From the NCBI RefSeq assembly GCF_004345665.1, contig NZ_SLWR01000009.1:1-64000 (forward strand): DNA of 64,000 nt, in the 5' to 3' direction. The translations under genes and the position numbers were made by a program. Positions 1 through 7,629 of the stretch are shown piece after piece. Positions within the stretch are counted from its first letter, which is position 1. Every line of letters starts with the position of its first letter. Below the pieces are notes generated by a model that had not been told where the DNA came from, made no database searches, and saw only the letters and a list, made by a program, of their open reading frames with translations. This stretch comes from Kribbella antiqua. Its GTDB lineage: Bacteria > Actinomycetota > Actinomycetes > Propionibacteriales > Kribbellaceae.

Positions 1-81
1 CGCCTCGCACGCACCGTCTTCAACCACCTCACCAACGACCATCACAGCCGACCTACAACCAGCCTCCCGGCTGCGGCTTGA
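1..81 (+). CDS. Possible C-terminal end of a gene entering from the left
   Basis: An open frame runs from the first base to a TGA at 79-81 and encodes 26 residues ending in LPAAA. It has no recognisable motif. The following gene begins 14 bases later with a clear ribosome binding site, so a co-transcribed upstream gene is plausible, but the frame is too short to judge. Confidence 0.25.
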   Translation, partial: RLARTVFNHLTNDHHSRPTTSLPAAA

Positions 82-95
82 CATAGGAGAAACCC

Positions 96-572
96 GTGAT
101 CGCCACCAGCTTCGACACCGCCCGCCTGTCCTGCCTACCACTGCGGGTCGAGTACGCCGAGGAAATGGCGACAGTGCTTGCCGGTGACCTCTACACCTTC
201 ACCGGTGGCGAGCCGCCGGCCGCGGAGGCATTGGGGGCCCGCTACCGCCGTCAGCTCGACGGACCGGGGCGTGCCGACGAGCACTGGCTCAACTGGGTCA
301 TCCAGCACGGCGAGAACCTCATCGGCTACGTACAGGCGACAGTGACTGGCAGTACGGCGGAGATCGCCTGGGTCGTCGGCACGGACTGGCAGGGCCGAGG
401 CTTCGCCAAGGAGGCCGCGCTGGGTCTCGTCGCCTGGCTGAAGGCGCACGGCGTCGAGCGGATCATCGCCCACGTTCACCCTGACCACGCTGCTTCAGCA
501 GCAGTTACCGCGGCCGCAGGACTCAGCCGCACTGACCAGCTGGACGACGGCGAGTACCTCTGGAGCACATGA
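96..572 (+). CDS. GNAT family N-acetyltransferase
   Basis: A 158-residue single-domain GNAT acetyltransferase, expected to move an acetyl group from acetyl-CoA to an unknown amine. The acetyl-CoA binding loop is visible as WQGRGFAKEA at about residues 98-107, after the beta4 strand TAEIAWVVG. The GTG start at 96 is supported by AGGAG at 86-90. The C-terminus (HPDHAASAAVTAAAGL) matches the usual alpha4-beta7 end of the family. It converges on the cold-shock gene and the two share a terminator hairpin. The substrate cannot be predicted. Confidence 0.85.
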   Translation: MIATSFDTARLSCLPLRVEYAEEMATVLAGDLYTFTGGEPPAAEALGARYRRQLDGPGRADEHWLNWVIQHGENLIGYVQATVTGSTAEIAWVVGTDWQGRGFAKEAALGLVAWLKAHGVERIIAHVHPDHAASAAVTAAAGLSRTDQLDDGEYLWST

Positions 573-574
573 CA

Positions 575-605
575 ACAGGCCCGGCCAAAGCATGGCCGGG
601 CCTGT
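575..605. terminator. Bidirectional terminator between GNAT and cold-shock genes
   Basis: A perfect 12-bp inverted repeat (ACAGGCCCGGCC / GGCCGGGCCTGT) with a 7-base loop sits between the convergent stops at 572 and 618. There is no long U tract, as is common in high-GC actinobacteria. Confidence 0.8.
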
Positions 606-617
606 CGTAGTGGTGGT

Positions 618-821
618 TCAGACCGGGCGGACGTTCTCCGCCTGGAGGCCCTTCGGGCCCTGGGCTACGTCGAACTCGACCTTCTGGTTCTCGTCGAGCG
701 ACCGGAAGCCGTCCGTCGCGATCGCCGAGTAGTGGACGAACACGTCGGCGCCGCCGCCATCCTGGGTGATGAAGCCGAAGCCCTTTTCACCGTTGAACCA
801 CTTCACTGTTCCGCTGGCCAT
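618..821 (-). CDS. CspA-family cold-shock protein
   Basis: A 67-residue single cold-shock domain, the standard length. RNP1 (KGFGFIT, residues 17-23) and RNP2 (VFVHYSAI, residues 32-39) are both present, so it should bind single-stranded RNA/DNA as an RNA chaperone in the cytoplasm. The ATG at 821 is preceded by AAAGGAG. A longer in-frame extension upstream has no family similarity and was not used. Actinobacteria usually carry several csp paralogs, so no specific name is assigned. Confidence 0.95.
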   Translation of the reverse strand: MASGTVKWFNGEKGFGFITQDGGGADVFVHYSAIATDGFRSLDENQKVEFDVAQGPKGLQAENVRPV

Positions 822-933
822 GCTGTACTCCTTTTTGGGCCCATGATGGGCACGGGTCGGGCCCGACGGGTGCCGGCGCCCGGGTTGCCGCAACGAGCCC
901 TCCCACAACAGACCAAGGCCTGGAATGAGAAAA

Positions 934-960
934 CGCCCGGCGGATTACACTCCGCGGGCG
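934..960 (-). promoter_or_regulatory. Stem-loop upstream of the cold-shock gene
   Basis: CGCCCG and CGGA on the left pair with TCCG and CGGGCG on the right, with one bulged G and a 6-base loop. Read on the minus strand it is followed by GTTTTCTCATT, so it resembles a terminator or attenuator about 110 bases upstream of the csp start. Whether it lies in the csp leader or ends an upstream transcript is not clear. Confidence 0.45.
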
Positions 961-1253
961 CTTCGCAACGAACGTGGAACTGCAAAAACTGCAACCACCG
1001 CCGACCCTAGCACGCTCAGCACACCAACAACCACCCGTCGCCACGCCGTACGTCGTACTCATCCGGCGTCCCCGACCAAAAAGCCGAGCACCCAGACCGG
1101 CCGCATTCGCACGCAAACGGGTACGGCGGTAGCTCCGCCAGCCCGATGTCCGCCTGCCCTCCCGCCATCCTCTCAAGAACGGGCGGACCTCTCAGGAAAT
1201 GGGCGAGCGCTTGCCGGGGATGTGATCTTGACCGCATTCGGGCTCCCGCCTAC

Positions 1254-1268
1254 TGTATGCGGTATACC
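1254..1268. promoter_or_regulatory. Putative regulon operator, site 1
   Basis: TGTATGC-G-GTATACC, a 7-1-7 pseudo-palindrome 26 bases upstream of the reductase start at 1295. It matches sites at 10864, 10949 and 13204. The AC/GC-N-GT core resembles operators of FCD-type GntR regulators, and such a regulator is encoded at 20546-21298. Confidence 0.55.
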
Positions 1269-1294
1269 AAGCCCCTCCGGAAGGTGGGACGACC

Positions 1295-2329
1295 ATGAGA
1301 GTTGCTGTTCTTGGCGCCGGCGCGATCGGTGCCTATGTCGGCGCGGCGCTGCATCGCGGCGGGACCGAGGTTCATCTGATCGCGCGAGGTGCTCACCTGG
1401 AGGCGATCCGCGAGTACGGCGTGCGGGTGCTCAGTCCGCGCGGCGACTTCGATGCCCGGACGCCGGCCACCGACGACCCGGCCGAGGTCGGGCCGGTCGA
1501 CTATGTCTTCCTCGGGCTGAAGGCCAACTCCTATGCGAGTGCCGGCCCGCTGCTCGAGCCGTTGCTGCACGACGGCACGGTGGTCGTGGCGGCACAGAAC
1601 GGGATCCCGTGGTGGTACTTCCACGGTCTGAAGGGCCCGTACGACGGTCGCCGGATCGAGTCGGTCGACCCCGACGGCTCGGTCACCCGGGTACTGGCGC
1701 TCGACCGTGCCATCGGGTGCGTCGTGTACTGCTCGACCGAGCTCGAAGGGCCGGGCGTCGTACGGCATTTGGAAGGCACCCGGTTCTCAATCGGCGAGCC
1801 GGCCGGCGGGGTGTCCGAGCGCTGTGTGGCCTTCAGCGAGGCGATGGTCGCGGGCGGGCTGAAGTGCCCGGTCGAAGAGGACATCCGCAAGGACATCTGG
1901 ATCAAGCTGCTCGGCAACGCGGCGTTCAACCCGATCAGCGCGCTGGCCCGGGCGACGATGGTGGAGATCGCCAAGCACCAGGGCACCAGGGCGATGATCC
2001 GGCTGATGATGGAGGAGACGCTGGAGATCGCCGCCGCGGTCGGCTGCCACCCGGACATCTCGGTGGACAAGCGCATCAACGGCGCCGAACGCGTCGGCGA
2101 GCACAAGACCTCGATGCTGCAGGACCTGGAGAAGGACAAGCCACTCGAACTCGACGTCATCCTCGCCGCGGTGGTCGAGCTAGCCGATCTGACCGGCACC
2201 CCCGCACCGACCCTCCGCGCGGTCCACGCGGTAGCCGATCTCCTCGCCACCAAGGTCGGCATGGCGCACGCCCCGACCTCAGCCCCGGCGCCGACCCGAG
2301 CCCAAGCCTCGACACCGGCCTCTACCTGA
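1295..2329 (+). CDS. Ketopantoate reductase (ApbA/PanE) family 2-oxoacid reductase
   Basis: A 344-residue NADP-dependent reductase of the ApbA/PanE family. The N-terminal Rossmann motif GAGAIGAYVG begins at residue 7. The C-terminal helical domain carries the family Lys/Asn block WIKLLGNAAFNPISAL, where the Lys is the general acid and the Asn residues bind substrate. The ATG at 1295 follows GGAAGGTGG. Family members reduce 2-ketopantoate or other 2-oxoacids to 2-hydroxyacids. No pantothenate genes are nearby. The promoter instead carries the operator shared with the CoA-metabolism genes at 9.7-20.5 kb, so a role in 2-hydroxyacid metabolism is inferred. The C-terminal tail is Pro/Ala-rich. Confidence 0.85.
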   Translation: MRVAVLGAGAIGAYVGAALHRGGTEVHLIARGAHLEAIREYGVRVLSPRGDFDARTPATDDPAEVGPVDYVFLGLKANSYASAGPLLEPLLHDGTVVVAAQNGIPWWYFHGLKGPYDGRRIESVDPDGSVTRVLALDRAIGCVVYCSTELEGPGVVRHLEGTRFSIGEPAGGVSERCVAFSEAMVAGGLKCPVEEDIRKDIWIKLLGNAAFNPISALARATMVEIAKHQGTRAMIRLMMEETLEIAAAVGCHPDISVDKRINGAERVGEHKTSMLQDLEKDKPLELDVILAAVVELADLTGTPAPTLRAVHAVADLLATKVGMAHAPTSAPAPTRAQASTPAST

Positions 2330-2331
2330 GC

Positions 2332-2368
2332 CAGGTGGGTCCGGCCACAGCGACGCCGGACCCACCTG
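2332..2368. terminator. Terminator between reductase and beta-galactosidase
   Basis: A perfect 14-bp stem (CAGGTGGGTCCGGC / GCCGGACCCACCTG) with a 9-base loop, directly after the stop at 2329 and before the convergent GH35 gene. Confidence 0.8.
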
Positions 2369-2379
2369 TTCCACCTCCT

Positions 2380-2430
2380 GCCACTGAAGCCACCGTGCGC
2401 TACTTCGGTGCCGCCACTGAAGCCACCGTG
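2380..2430. repeat. 18-bp direct repeat
   Basis: GCCACTGAAGCCACCGTG occurs at 2380-2397 and again at 2413-2430, inside the convergent intergenic region. No function is apparent; a small slippage duplication is likely. Confidence 0.7.
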
Positions 2431-2449
2431 TGGCTCCGGAGGGCGGGGG

Positions 2450-4204
2450 TTAGAGCTCGAGGGGGCCGAGGGACAGGGCCGAGACGAAGTGCGCCGCTGG
2501 TTCTGCCATTACGTCCAGTTCCAGTACGACGAGTTCGTTGCGGCCGGGGCGTAGGACCGGGCCCGGGATGTAGAGCGTCTCCTGGGGGCCGCGGCGCCAG
2601 TAGCGGCCGAGGCAGAAGCCGTTGACCCAGGCGATCCCCTTGCCCCAGGCAACGGTCGACAAGAAGTGATCTACCGGCGAGGACACGTCGAAGCCGGCGC
2701 GCCAGGCAGTCGGCCCGACGCCGGGGGCATCCTGCGCCGGACCGCCGCCGTCCAAGGAAGTCCACAGCTCGGGTACGCCGTCGAGGTCGATCACCCGCGC
2801 CGACCAGCCGCGCAGCTCCTCAGACCCGAGCTGGACCGGACCGATCAGACCCTTGGGCTCACCGAGGCGCTGCCCGTAGTTGACCCGCCCCTGGTCCTCG
2901 ACGACGATCTCGAGCCGCCCACCGTGCGGAAGCATGAGCGCCCGGTCGTGCCGCTCGCGATCGAGCACACCGAGCGGAGCGCCGTCCAGGAACACGTACG
3001 CACGGTCCCGCACCTCATCAACGCTCAACAACGTCGGCCCGTCGACATCAACGGAAGTCTGGAAGAGCGCCAGGCGCGCGTCCAGGTCGTCGAGTGTCGG
3101 CATCGAAGCGTGCTCGCTGACGGCACCCCAGGCCGAAGGATCCGCGAGGAGCCGGATCGGCGAGCCGAGCGCCGCGGAAGTCTCCGGCGCGGCCGTCCCC
3201 GACGCCGGGACCACGTCGGGGACAGGCGCGTACCGGGAGATCACCTCCCGGAAGGCGTGGAACTTCGCCGTCGGGTTCCCCGCCTCGTCCAAGGGGGCGT
3301 CATAGTCGTACGACGTGATCGTCGGCCGGTACACGCCCTTGTCGTTGGCCCCGCTCATCAGCCCGAAGTTCGTGCCGCCGTGGACCATGTAGATGTTGAC
3401 CGAGGCACCGGCCGCCAGCAGCGCATCCAACTCGGCCGCAGCCTCGGAAACCCCGGTCGTGTGGTGCGGTCCGCCCCAGTGGTCGAACCACCCGTCCCAG
3501 AACTCCATGCACATCAACGGCCCGGTCGGCTGGTGCTTCCGCAGCGTCGCCAGCCGCTCGTCAGCGCGCGATCCGAACGATCCGGTCCGCAGTACGCCGT
3601 CCAGGCCGCCGGCCGCCAGCATCGCGTCGACCGGCTGATCGACCGTCACCAGCGGAACGGTGGTCCCGGCATTGCGGATGATCTCGGCCACCGACTTCAG
3701 ATACGTCTGGTCGTCGCCGAAAGCGCCGTACTCGTTCTCTACCTGGACGAGCAGGACCGGTCCGCCCTGATCCACCTGCAGCGGCTGGACAATCCGCAGT
3801 ACGTTATCCAGGTACTCACGGACAGCGGTCATGAACTGTGGCTCGTAGCGGCGCACGCCCATCCCCGGCGTGCGGAACAGCCAGGCGGGCAGACCGCCGT
3901 TGTCCCATTCGGCGCAGATGTACGGCCCGGGGCGGACGATCGCGTACAGCCCGGCGTCGGCGATCTCCCGCAGGAACCGCTCGAGGTCGAGCATCCCGGA
4001 GGTGTCGAAGACGCCGGGAGCCGGGCTGTGCGCGTTCCACGGCACATAGGTCTCGATAGTGTTGAGGCCCATCAGCCGGGCCTTCTCGATCCGGTCGGCC
4101 CAGGTGTCCGGGTGCATCCGGAAGTAGTGCAGCGCGCCGGACAGAATCCGGAAAGGCTTTCCGTCGAGAAGGAAGTCTGACTCACCGATCGCGAACTCGG
4201 TCAT
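2450..4204 (-). CDS. Glycoside hydrolase family 35 beta-galactosidase
   Basis: A 584-residue GH35 enzyme that hydrolyses terminal beta-galactosides with retention. The TIM barrel occupies roughly residues 1-330. The acid/base Glu lies in VQVENEYGAFG and the nucleophile Glu in MCMEFWDGWFDHWGG. The GGTNFG block is also present, and the C-terminal part carries the jelly-roll domains. There is no signal peptide, so it should act in the cytoplasm on imported galactosides. The ATG at 4204 follows AAAGAG; the in-frame extension upstream overlaps the hairpin at 4235 and is not coding-like. It is the last gene of the operon that starts at 7497. Confidence 0.93.
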   Translation of the reverse strand: MTEFAIGESDFLLDGKPFRILSGALHYFRMHPDTWADRIEKARLMGLNTIETYVPWNAHSPAPGVFDTSGMLDLERFLREIADAGLYAIVRPGPYICAEWDNGGLPAWLFRTPGMGVRRYEPQFMTAVREYLDNVLRIVQPLQVDQGGPVLLVQVENEYGAFGDDQTYLKSVAEIIRNAGTTVPLVTVDQPVDAMLAAGGLDGVLRTGSFGSRADERLATLRKHQPTGPLMCMEFWDGWFDHWGGPHHTTGVSEAAAELDALLAAGASVNIYMVHGGTNFGLMSGANDKGVYRPTITSYDYDAPLDEAGNPTAKFHAFREVISRYAPVPDVVPASGTAAPETSAALGSPIRLLADPSAWGAVSEHASMPTLDDLDARLALFQTSVDVDGPTLLSVDEVRDRAYVFLDGAPLGVLDRERHDRALMLPHGGRLEIVVEDQGRVNYGQRLGEPKGLIGPVQLGSEELRGWSARVIDLDGVPELWTSLDGGGPAQDAPGVGPTAWRAGFDVSSPVDHFLSTVAWGKGIAWVNGFCLGRYWRRGPQETLYIPGPVLRPGRNELVVLELDVMAEPAAHFVSALSLGPLEL

Positions 4205-4234
4205 CTCACTCTTTTCAGCAAAGCAAGGGGATGA

Positions 4235-4262
4235 CAGCGGCCGGACCGGATTCCGGCCGCTG
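4235..4262 (-). terminator. Intra-operon hairpin between binding-protein and galactosidase genes
   Basis: A perfect 11-bp stem (CAGCGGCCGGA / TCCGGCCGCTG) lies just after the binding-protein stop at 4275. Such hairpins usually cut read-through or protect the 3' end of the binding-protein message, so the transporter lipoprotein is made in excess of the enzyme. There is no U tract. Confidence 0.6.
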
Positions 4263-4274
4263 CCAGCATGTGAA

Positions 4275-5630
4275 CTAGCCGTTGACCTGGAACCCCTGCT
4301 GGTTGCCGTAGGCAACCAGGGCGTCCTGCCAGGCCTTCAGGCCGGTGTTCAGGTCGGACTTGGACTGGTACGACTTGCCGACGGTGTCGCCGTAGATGCT
4401 GTTGGCGTACAGCTCGTACGGCAGGTAGCTCCAGCCCTTGACGACCGAGTCGGCCGCGCCGGTGAGCACCTGGTTGATCTTCTGACCGCCGAAGTACGTG
4501 CTCGCCTTGTCCACGAAAGCCGGGTCCTTCAGGTCCGCCGTGGTGGCCGGGAAGCCGCCGCTGGCGAGGAACGGCTTGACGCCCTCGTCGTGGTTCAGCC
4601 AGCGGACGAAGGCCGCGGCCAGCGCCGGGTTGGCGCTCTGCTTCAGGACGGACTCGGTGCTGCCGCCGTTCTCAGCCGTGGCCGGCTGACCGTCGTACGT
4701 CGGCATCGGGGCGACTGCCCACTTGCCTGCGCCGGCCTTTACCGACGACTCCATCACGCCCGGCATCCAGGCGCCGGTCGGCAGGGTGGCGATGGTGCCG
4801 TCGCCGAGGGCCTTGAACCACTCGTCGGTCCAGCCCGGGATCTGCGAGACCAGGCCGCCCTCGACCAGCTGGTTCCAGGTGCTGGTCCACTTCTTGGAGC
4901 CGTCGTCCTGCAGGTTGATGGTGACGTTCTTGCCGTCGGCCTTGAACGGCTGGCCACCGGCCTGCCAGATCATGCTGGTGGTGAAGCCGGCGTCACCGGA
5001 GTCGTTGGTGATGTAGGCCTTCGGGTTGGCCGCGTGCAGCTTCTTCGCCGCGGCGATGTACTCGTCCCAGGTCTTCGGCACGGCGATGCCGTACTTGTCG
5101 AAGACCTGCTTGTTGTAGAACAGCGCCATCGGGCCCGAGTCCTGCGGCAGGCCGTAGAGACCGTTGCCGGCGTGGACGGCCGCCCAGGTCGAGGCCGTGT
5201 ACGCCGACTCGTACTGGCTGAAGCCGTACTGGTTCAGGTCGACGAGCGAGCCGGGGAGTGCGAACTGGGGGAGCGCCTGGTACTCGATCTGGGCCACGTC
5301 CGGAGCGCCCGAGCCCGCCTTGATCGCGTTCTGCAGCTTGGTGTAGTGGTCGTTGCCCGTACCGGCGTTGACGAGGTTCACCTTGATGTTCGGGTACTGC
5401 GCCATGAACGCCTTCACCTGGGCCTCGGCAGACGGCGTCCAGGTCCAGTAAGTGATGGTGCCGCCCGCCTTGAGCGCGGCGTCGACGGCGTCGACGGAGC
5501 CGGTGGTCGCGCTGCCGCTGCTGCCACTGCCGGAGTTGTCCGAGCCGCCGCCACAGGCGGCCACGACCGCCAGCGCCGTGAGTGCGGCTCCGGCAACCAC
5601 CAGCTGCCGGATGCGCCGATTGAACTTCAT
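4275..5630 (-). CDS. ABC sugar transporter solute-binding lipoprotein
   Basis: A 451-residue family 1 extracellular solute-binding protein (MalE/UgpB type). It has a lipoprotein signal peptide: basic MKFNRRIR, a hydrophobic core, and lipobox VVAAC with Cys at about residue 24, followed by a Gly/Ser linker. The mature fold is typical of carbohydrate binders. The ATG at 5630 follows AAGGGAAC; an in-frame extension reaching 6368 runs inside the permease gene and is rejected. With the two permeases and the GH35 enzyme it should capture a galactoside outside the membrane. The ATPase (MsiK type) is not encoded here. Confidence 0.93.
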   Translation of the reverse strand: MKFNRRIRQLVVAGAALTALAVVAACGGGSDNSGSGSSGSATTGSVDAVDAALKAGGTITYWTWTPSAEAQVKAFMAQYPNIKVNLVNAGTGNDHYTKLQNAIKAGSGAPDVAQIEYQALPQFALPGSLVDLNQYGFSQYESAYTASTWAAVHAGNGLYGLPQDSGPMALFYNKQVFDKYGIAVPKTWDEYIAAAKKLHAANPKAYITNDSGDAGFTTSMIWQAGGQPFKADGKNVTINLQDDGSKKWTSTWNQLVEGGLVSQIPGWTDEWFKALGDGTIATLPTGAWMPGVMESSVKAGAGKWAVAPMPTYDGQPATAENGGSTESVLKQSANPALAAAFVRWLNHDEGVKPFLASGGFPATTADLKDPAFVDKASTYFGGQKINQVLTGAADSVVKGWSYLPYELYANSIYGDTVGKSYQSKSDLNTGLKAWQDALVAYGNQQGFQVNG

Positions 5631-5656
5631 TCTGTTCCCTTTCACTTGACCAAGAC

Positions 5657-6583
5657 CTATTTGACGGAGCCTGCGCTCAAACCCGACTGCCAGAACCGCT
5701 GGAGCAGGAGGAAGGCGACCACCAAGGGGACGATCGTCAGCAACGATCCGGTGATCACCAGGTTGTAGATGGGGTGGGCACCCACGCCGGTCGCCTGGTT
5801 GCTCCACTGGGTGAGCCCGACCGTGAGTGGGTAGAGATTCGGCTTGCTGAGCATGATCAGCGGGAGGAAGTAGTTGTTCCAGGTCGACACCACCGCGAAC
5901 AGCAGGGTGGTGACGATGCCGGGGGCAAGCAATCGCAGCGCGACGGTGAAGAAGATCCGGACCTCGCCGGCGCCGTCGATCCGGGCCGCCTCGAGCAGCT
6001 CCACCGGTACGGCGTCGGTCGCGTACACCCACATCAGGTACAACCCGAACGGGCTGACCAGCGACGGGATGATGATCGCCCACACCGTGTTGGTCAGGCC
6101 GAGGTTCGAGAACATCAGGAACGTCGGCACCGCCAGCGCGGTCCCCGGTACGGCGACCGCACCCAGGAGCACCGCGAACACGGCCCGGCGGCCGGCGAAG
6201 GCGTACTTGGCCAGGCCGTATCCGGCGGCGGTCGCGAGCAGCGTCGCACCGCCGGCGCCGACGACGACGTACAGCACGGTGTTGCCGAGCCAGCGCAGGA
6301 AGATGCCGTCGTTGTAGGTCAGCGTGTCCTTGATGTTGGTGAAGAACGCGAAGCTCTTGCCGAACCACAGCCCCGGGCTGGAGAGCAGATCGTTCTGCGT
6401 CTTGGTCGCGCTGATGAACAGCCAGAGCAGCGGAACCAGGGTGTAGATCAGGTAGAGGACCATCACTCCGGTCAGCAAAGGCGAACGCTTGGGCCGCAGT
6501 GGCGACGTACCCGTCTTCTTCTTGCGCGTAGTCGTCGTACTCGTGGCCGTCGCCGGGGTCAAGGTGGCGGTCGAGGTGCTCAT
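5657..6583 (-). CDS. ABC sugar transporter permease, MalG type
   Basis: A 308-residue inner-membrane permease with six expected transmembrane segments. The EAA loop is seen as ELLEAARIDGAGEVRIFFTV, the contact site for the ATPase. The N-terminus is a Thr-rich cytoplasmic tail. Its ATG at 6583 overlaps the TAA of the upstream permease by one base, indicating translational coupling. It forms the channel with the product of 6583-7497. Confidence 0.93.
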   Translation of the reverse strand: MSTSTATLTPATATSTTTTRKKKTGTSPLRPKRSPLLTGVMVLYLIYTLVPLLWLFISATKTQNDLLSSPGLWFGKSFAFFTNIKDTLTYNDGIFLRWLGNTVLYVVVGAGGATLLATAAGYGLAKYAFAGRRAVFAVLLGAVAVPGTALAVPTFLMFSNLGLTNTVWAIIIPSLVSPFGLYLMWVYATDAVPVELLEAARIDGAGEVRIFFTVALRLLAPGIVTTLLFAVVSTWNNYFLPLIMLSKPNLYPLTVGLTQWSNQATGVGAHPIYNLVITGSLLTIVPLVVAFLLLQRFWQSGLSAGSVK

Positions 6584-7497
6584 TACAATGCCTCCCGGGA
6601 TCCGCGCAGCTGGACGACGTACGCGATGATCGCGGTGATGATGCCCATCACGATCGCGATCGTGGCGGAGTAGTTGAACTGCTGCCCGGCGAAGGACAGG
6701 TTGTAGGCGTACATGTTGGGCGTGTAGTACGTGGTGATCACGTTCGGCGCCAGCGTGCGCAGGATGTTCGGCTCGTTGAAGAGCTGGAAGCTGCCGATGA
6801 TCGAGAAGATCGTCGCGATCACGATCGCGCCGCGCAGCGCCGGCAGCTTCACCGCCCGGATGGTCCGGAACGTCCCGGCGCCGTCGATCGCGGCCGCCTC
6901 GTACAGCTCACCGGGGACCGTCCGCAGCGCCGAGTAGAAGATCAGCATGTTGTAGCCGACGAACTCCCAGGTGACGATGTTGGCGATCGACGGCAGCATC
7001 CAGTGGCTGCTCAGCGGCTGGATGGCCGTCGTACCGAACAGGTCGTTGAGGTCAGCGGCCAGGCCGAAGTTGTTGCCGTAGATGTAGCCCCACATCAGCA
7101 CCGCCACCACGCCGGGTACGGCGTACGGCAGGAAGATCACGATCCGGAAGAAGCCCGCGGCGTGCAGCCGCAGGCTGTCGATCGCCAGCGCCGCCAGCAG
7201 GGCGAGGATCAGCATGATCGGGACCTGGACGATCAGGAACACCAGCACCCGGCCGAACGCGTCCCAGAACTTCGAGTCCTGGATCGCCTCGACGTAGTTG
7301 TCCAGGCCGACGAACACGTTGCCGCCGAAGAACGCCTGCTCGCGGAACAGGCTCAGATAGATCGCGTACCCGATCGGGGCCAGGAACGTGAGCGCGAACA
7401 CGGCCAGGAACGGACCGACGAACACCCACCCTTTGGCGTCCTTGTGTACTCTGCGCTTTCGGGCGGTGACCCGCCCTGCCGCAACGGACTCCGCCAT
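6583..7497 (-). CDS. ABC sugar transporter permease, MalF type
   Basis: A 304-residue permease of the binding-protein-dependent transport family with the EAA loop ELYEAAAIDGAGTFRTIRAV. It is the first gene of the galactoside operon. The ATG at 7497 follows GGAGG-like sequence. Two LacI-type operators lie in the 132 bases between it and the divergent regulator, so LacI repression of this operon is the simplest reading. Confidence 0.92.
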   Translation of the reverse strand: MAESVAAGRVTARKRRVHKDAKGWVFVGPFLAVFALTFLAPIGYAIYLSLFREQAFFGGNVFVGLDNYVEAIQDSKFWDAFGRVLVFLIVQVPIMLILALLAALAIDSLRLHAAGFFRIVIFLPYAVPGVVAVLMWGYIYGNNFGLAADLNDLFGTTAIQPLSSHWMLPSIANIVTWEFVGYNMLIFYSALRTVPGELYEAAAIDGAGTFRTIRAVKLPALRGAIVIATIFSIIGSFQLFNEPNILRTLAPNVITTYYTPNMYAYNLSFAGQQFNYSATIAIVMGIITAIIAYVVQLRGSREAL

Positions 7498-7544
7498 GCG
7501 TCCGTCGACCTCCTTCTCGCTGTCCCGCGCCGCCCGACGCGCCC

Positions 7545-7562
7545 GATGTTGACGTCAACATC
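7545..7562. promoter_or_regulatory. LacI-family operator 1
   Basis: A perfect 18-bp palindrome, GATGTTGACGTCAACATC, 48 bases upstream of the permease start. The centred CG with TTGAC/GTCAA arms is typical of LacI-family sites. Confidence 0.8.
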
Positions 7563-7580
7563 GTCGGCGAGACGCTAGCG

Positions 7581-7594
7581 TGTTTACGTCAACA
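7581..7594. promoter_or_regulatory. LacI-family operator 2
   Basis: TGTTTACGTCAACA has one mismatch from the core of operator 1 and lies about three helical turns away, upstream of the lacI-type gene. The pair suggests both autoregulation and loop-assisted repression of the divergent operon. Confidence 0.75.
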
Positions 7595-7629
7595 TGTCTA
7601 CAGTGTGGGCACAAGCGAGGAGGGTGCCG

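Larger units (their letters stand above)
822..1294. other. Intergenic region with csp leader and shared operator
   Basis: No gene is supported in these 473 bases. The left part is the upstream leader of the cold-shock gene and carries a hairpin at 934-960. The right part is the promoter of the reductase gene at 1295 and carries a TGCATAC-type pseudo-palindrome at 1254-1268. Long frames that cross this region on either strand lack coding character. Confidence 0.6.

Noticed and set aside
925-2625. Long open frame on the plus strand
   Set aside because: It is Arg-rich shadow sequence that crosses the csp leader and overlaps the reductase gene in another frame; no domain is present.
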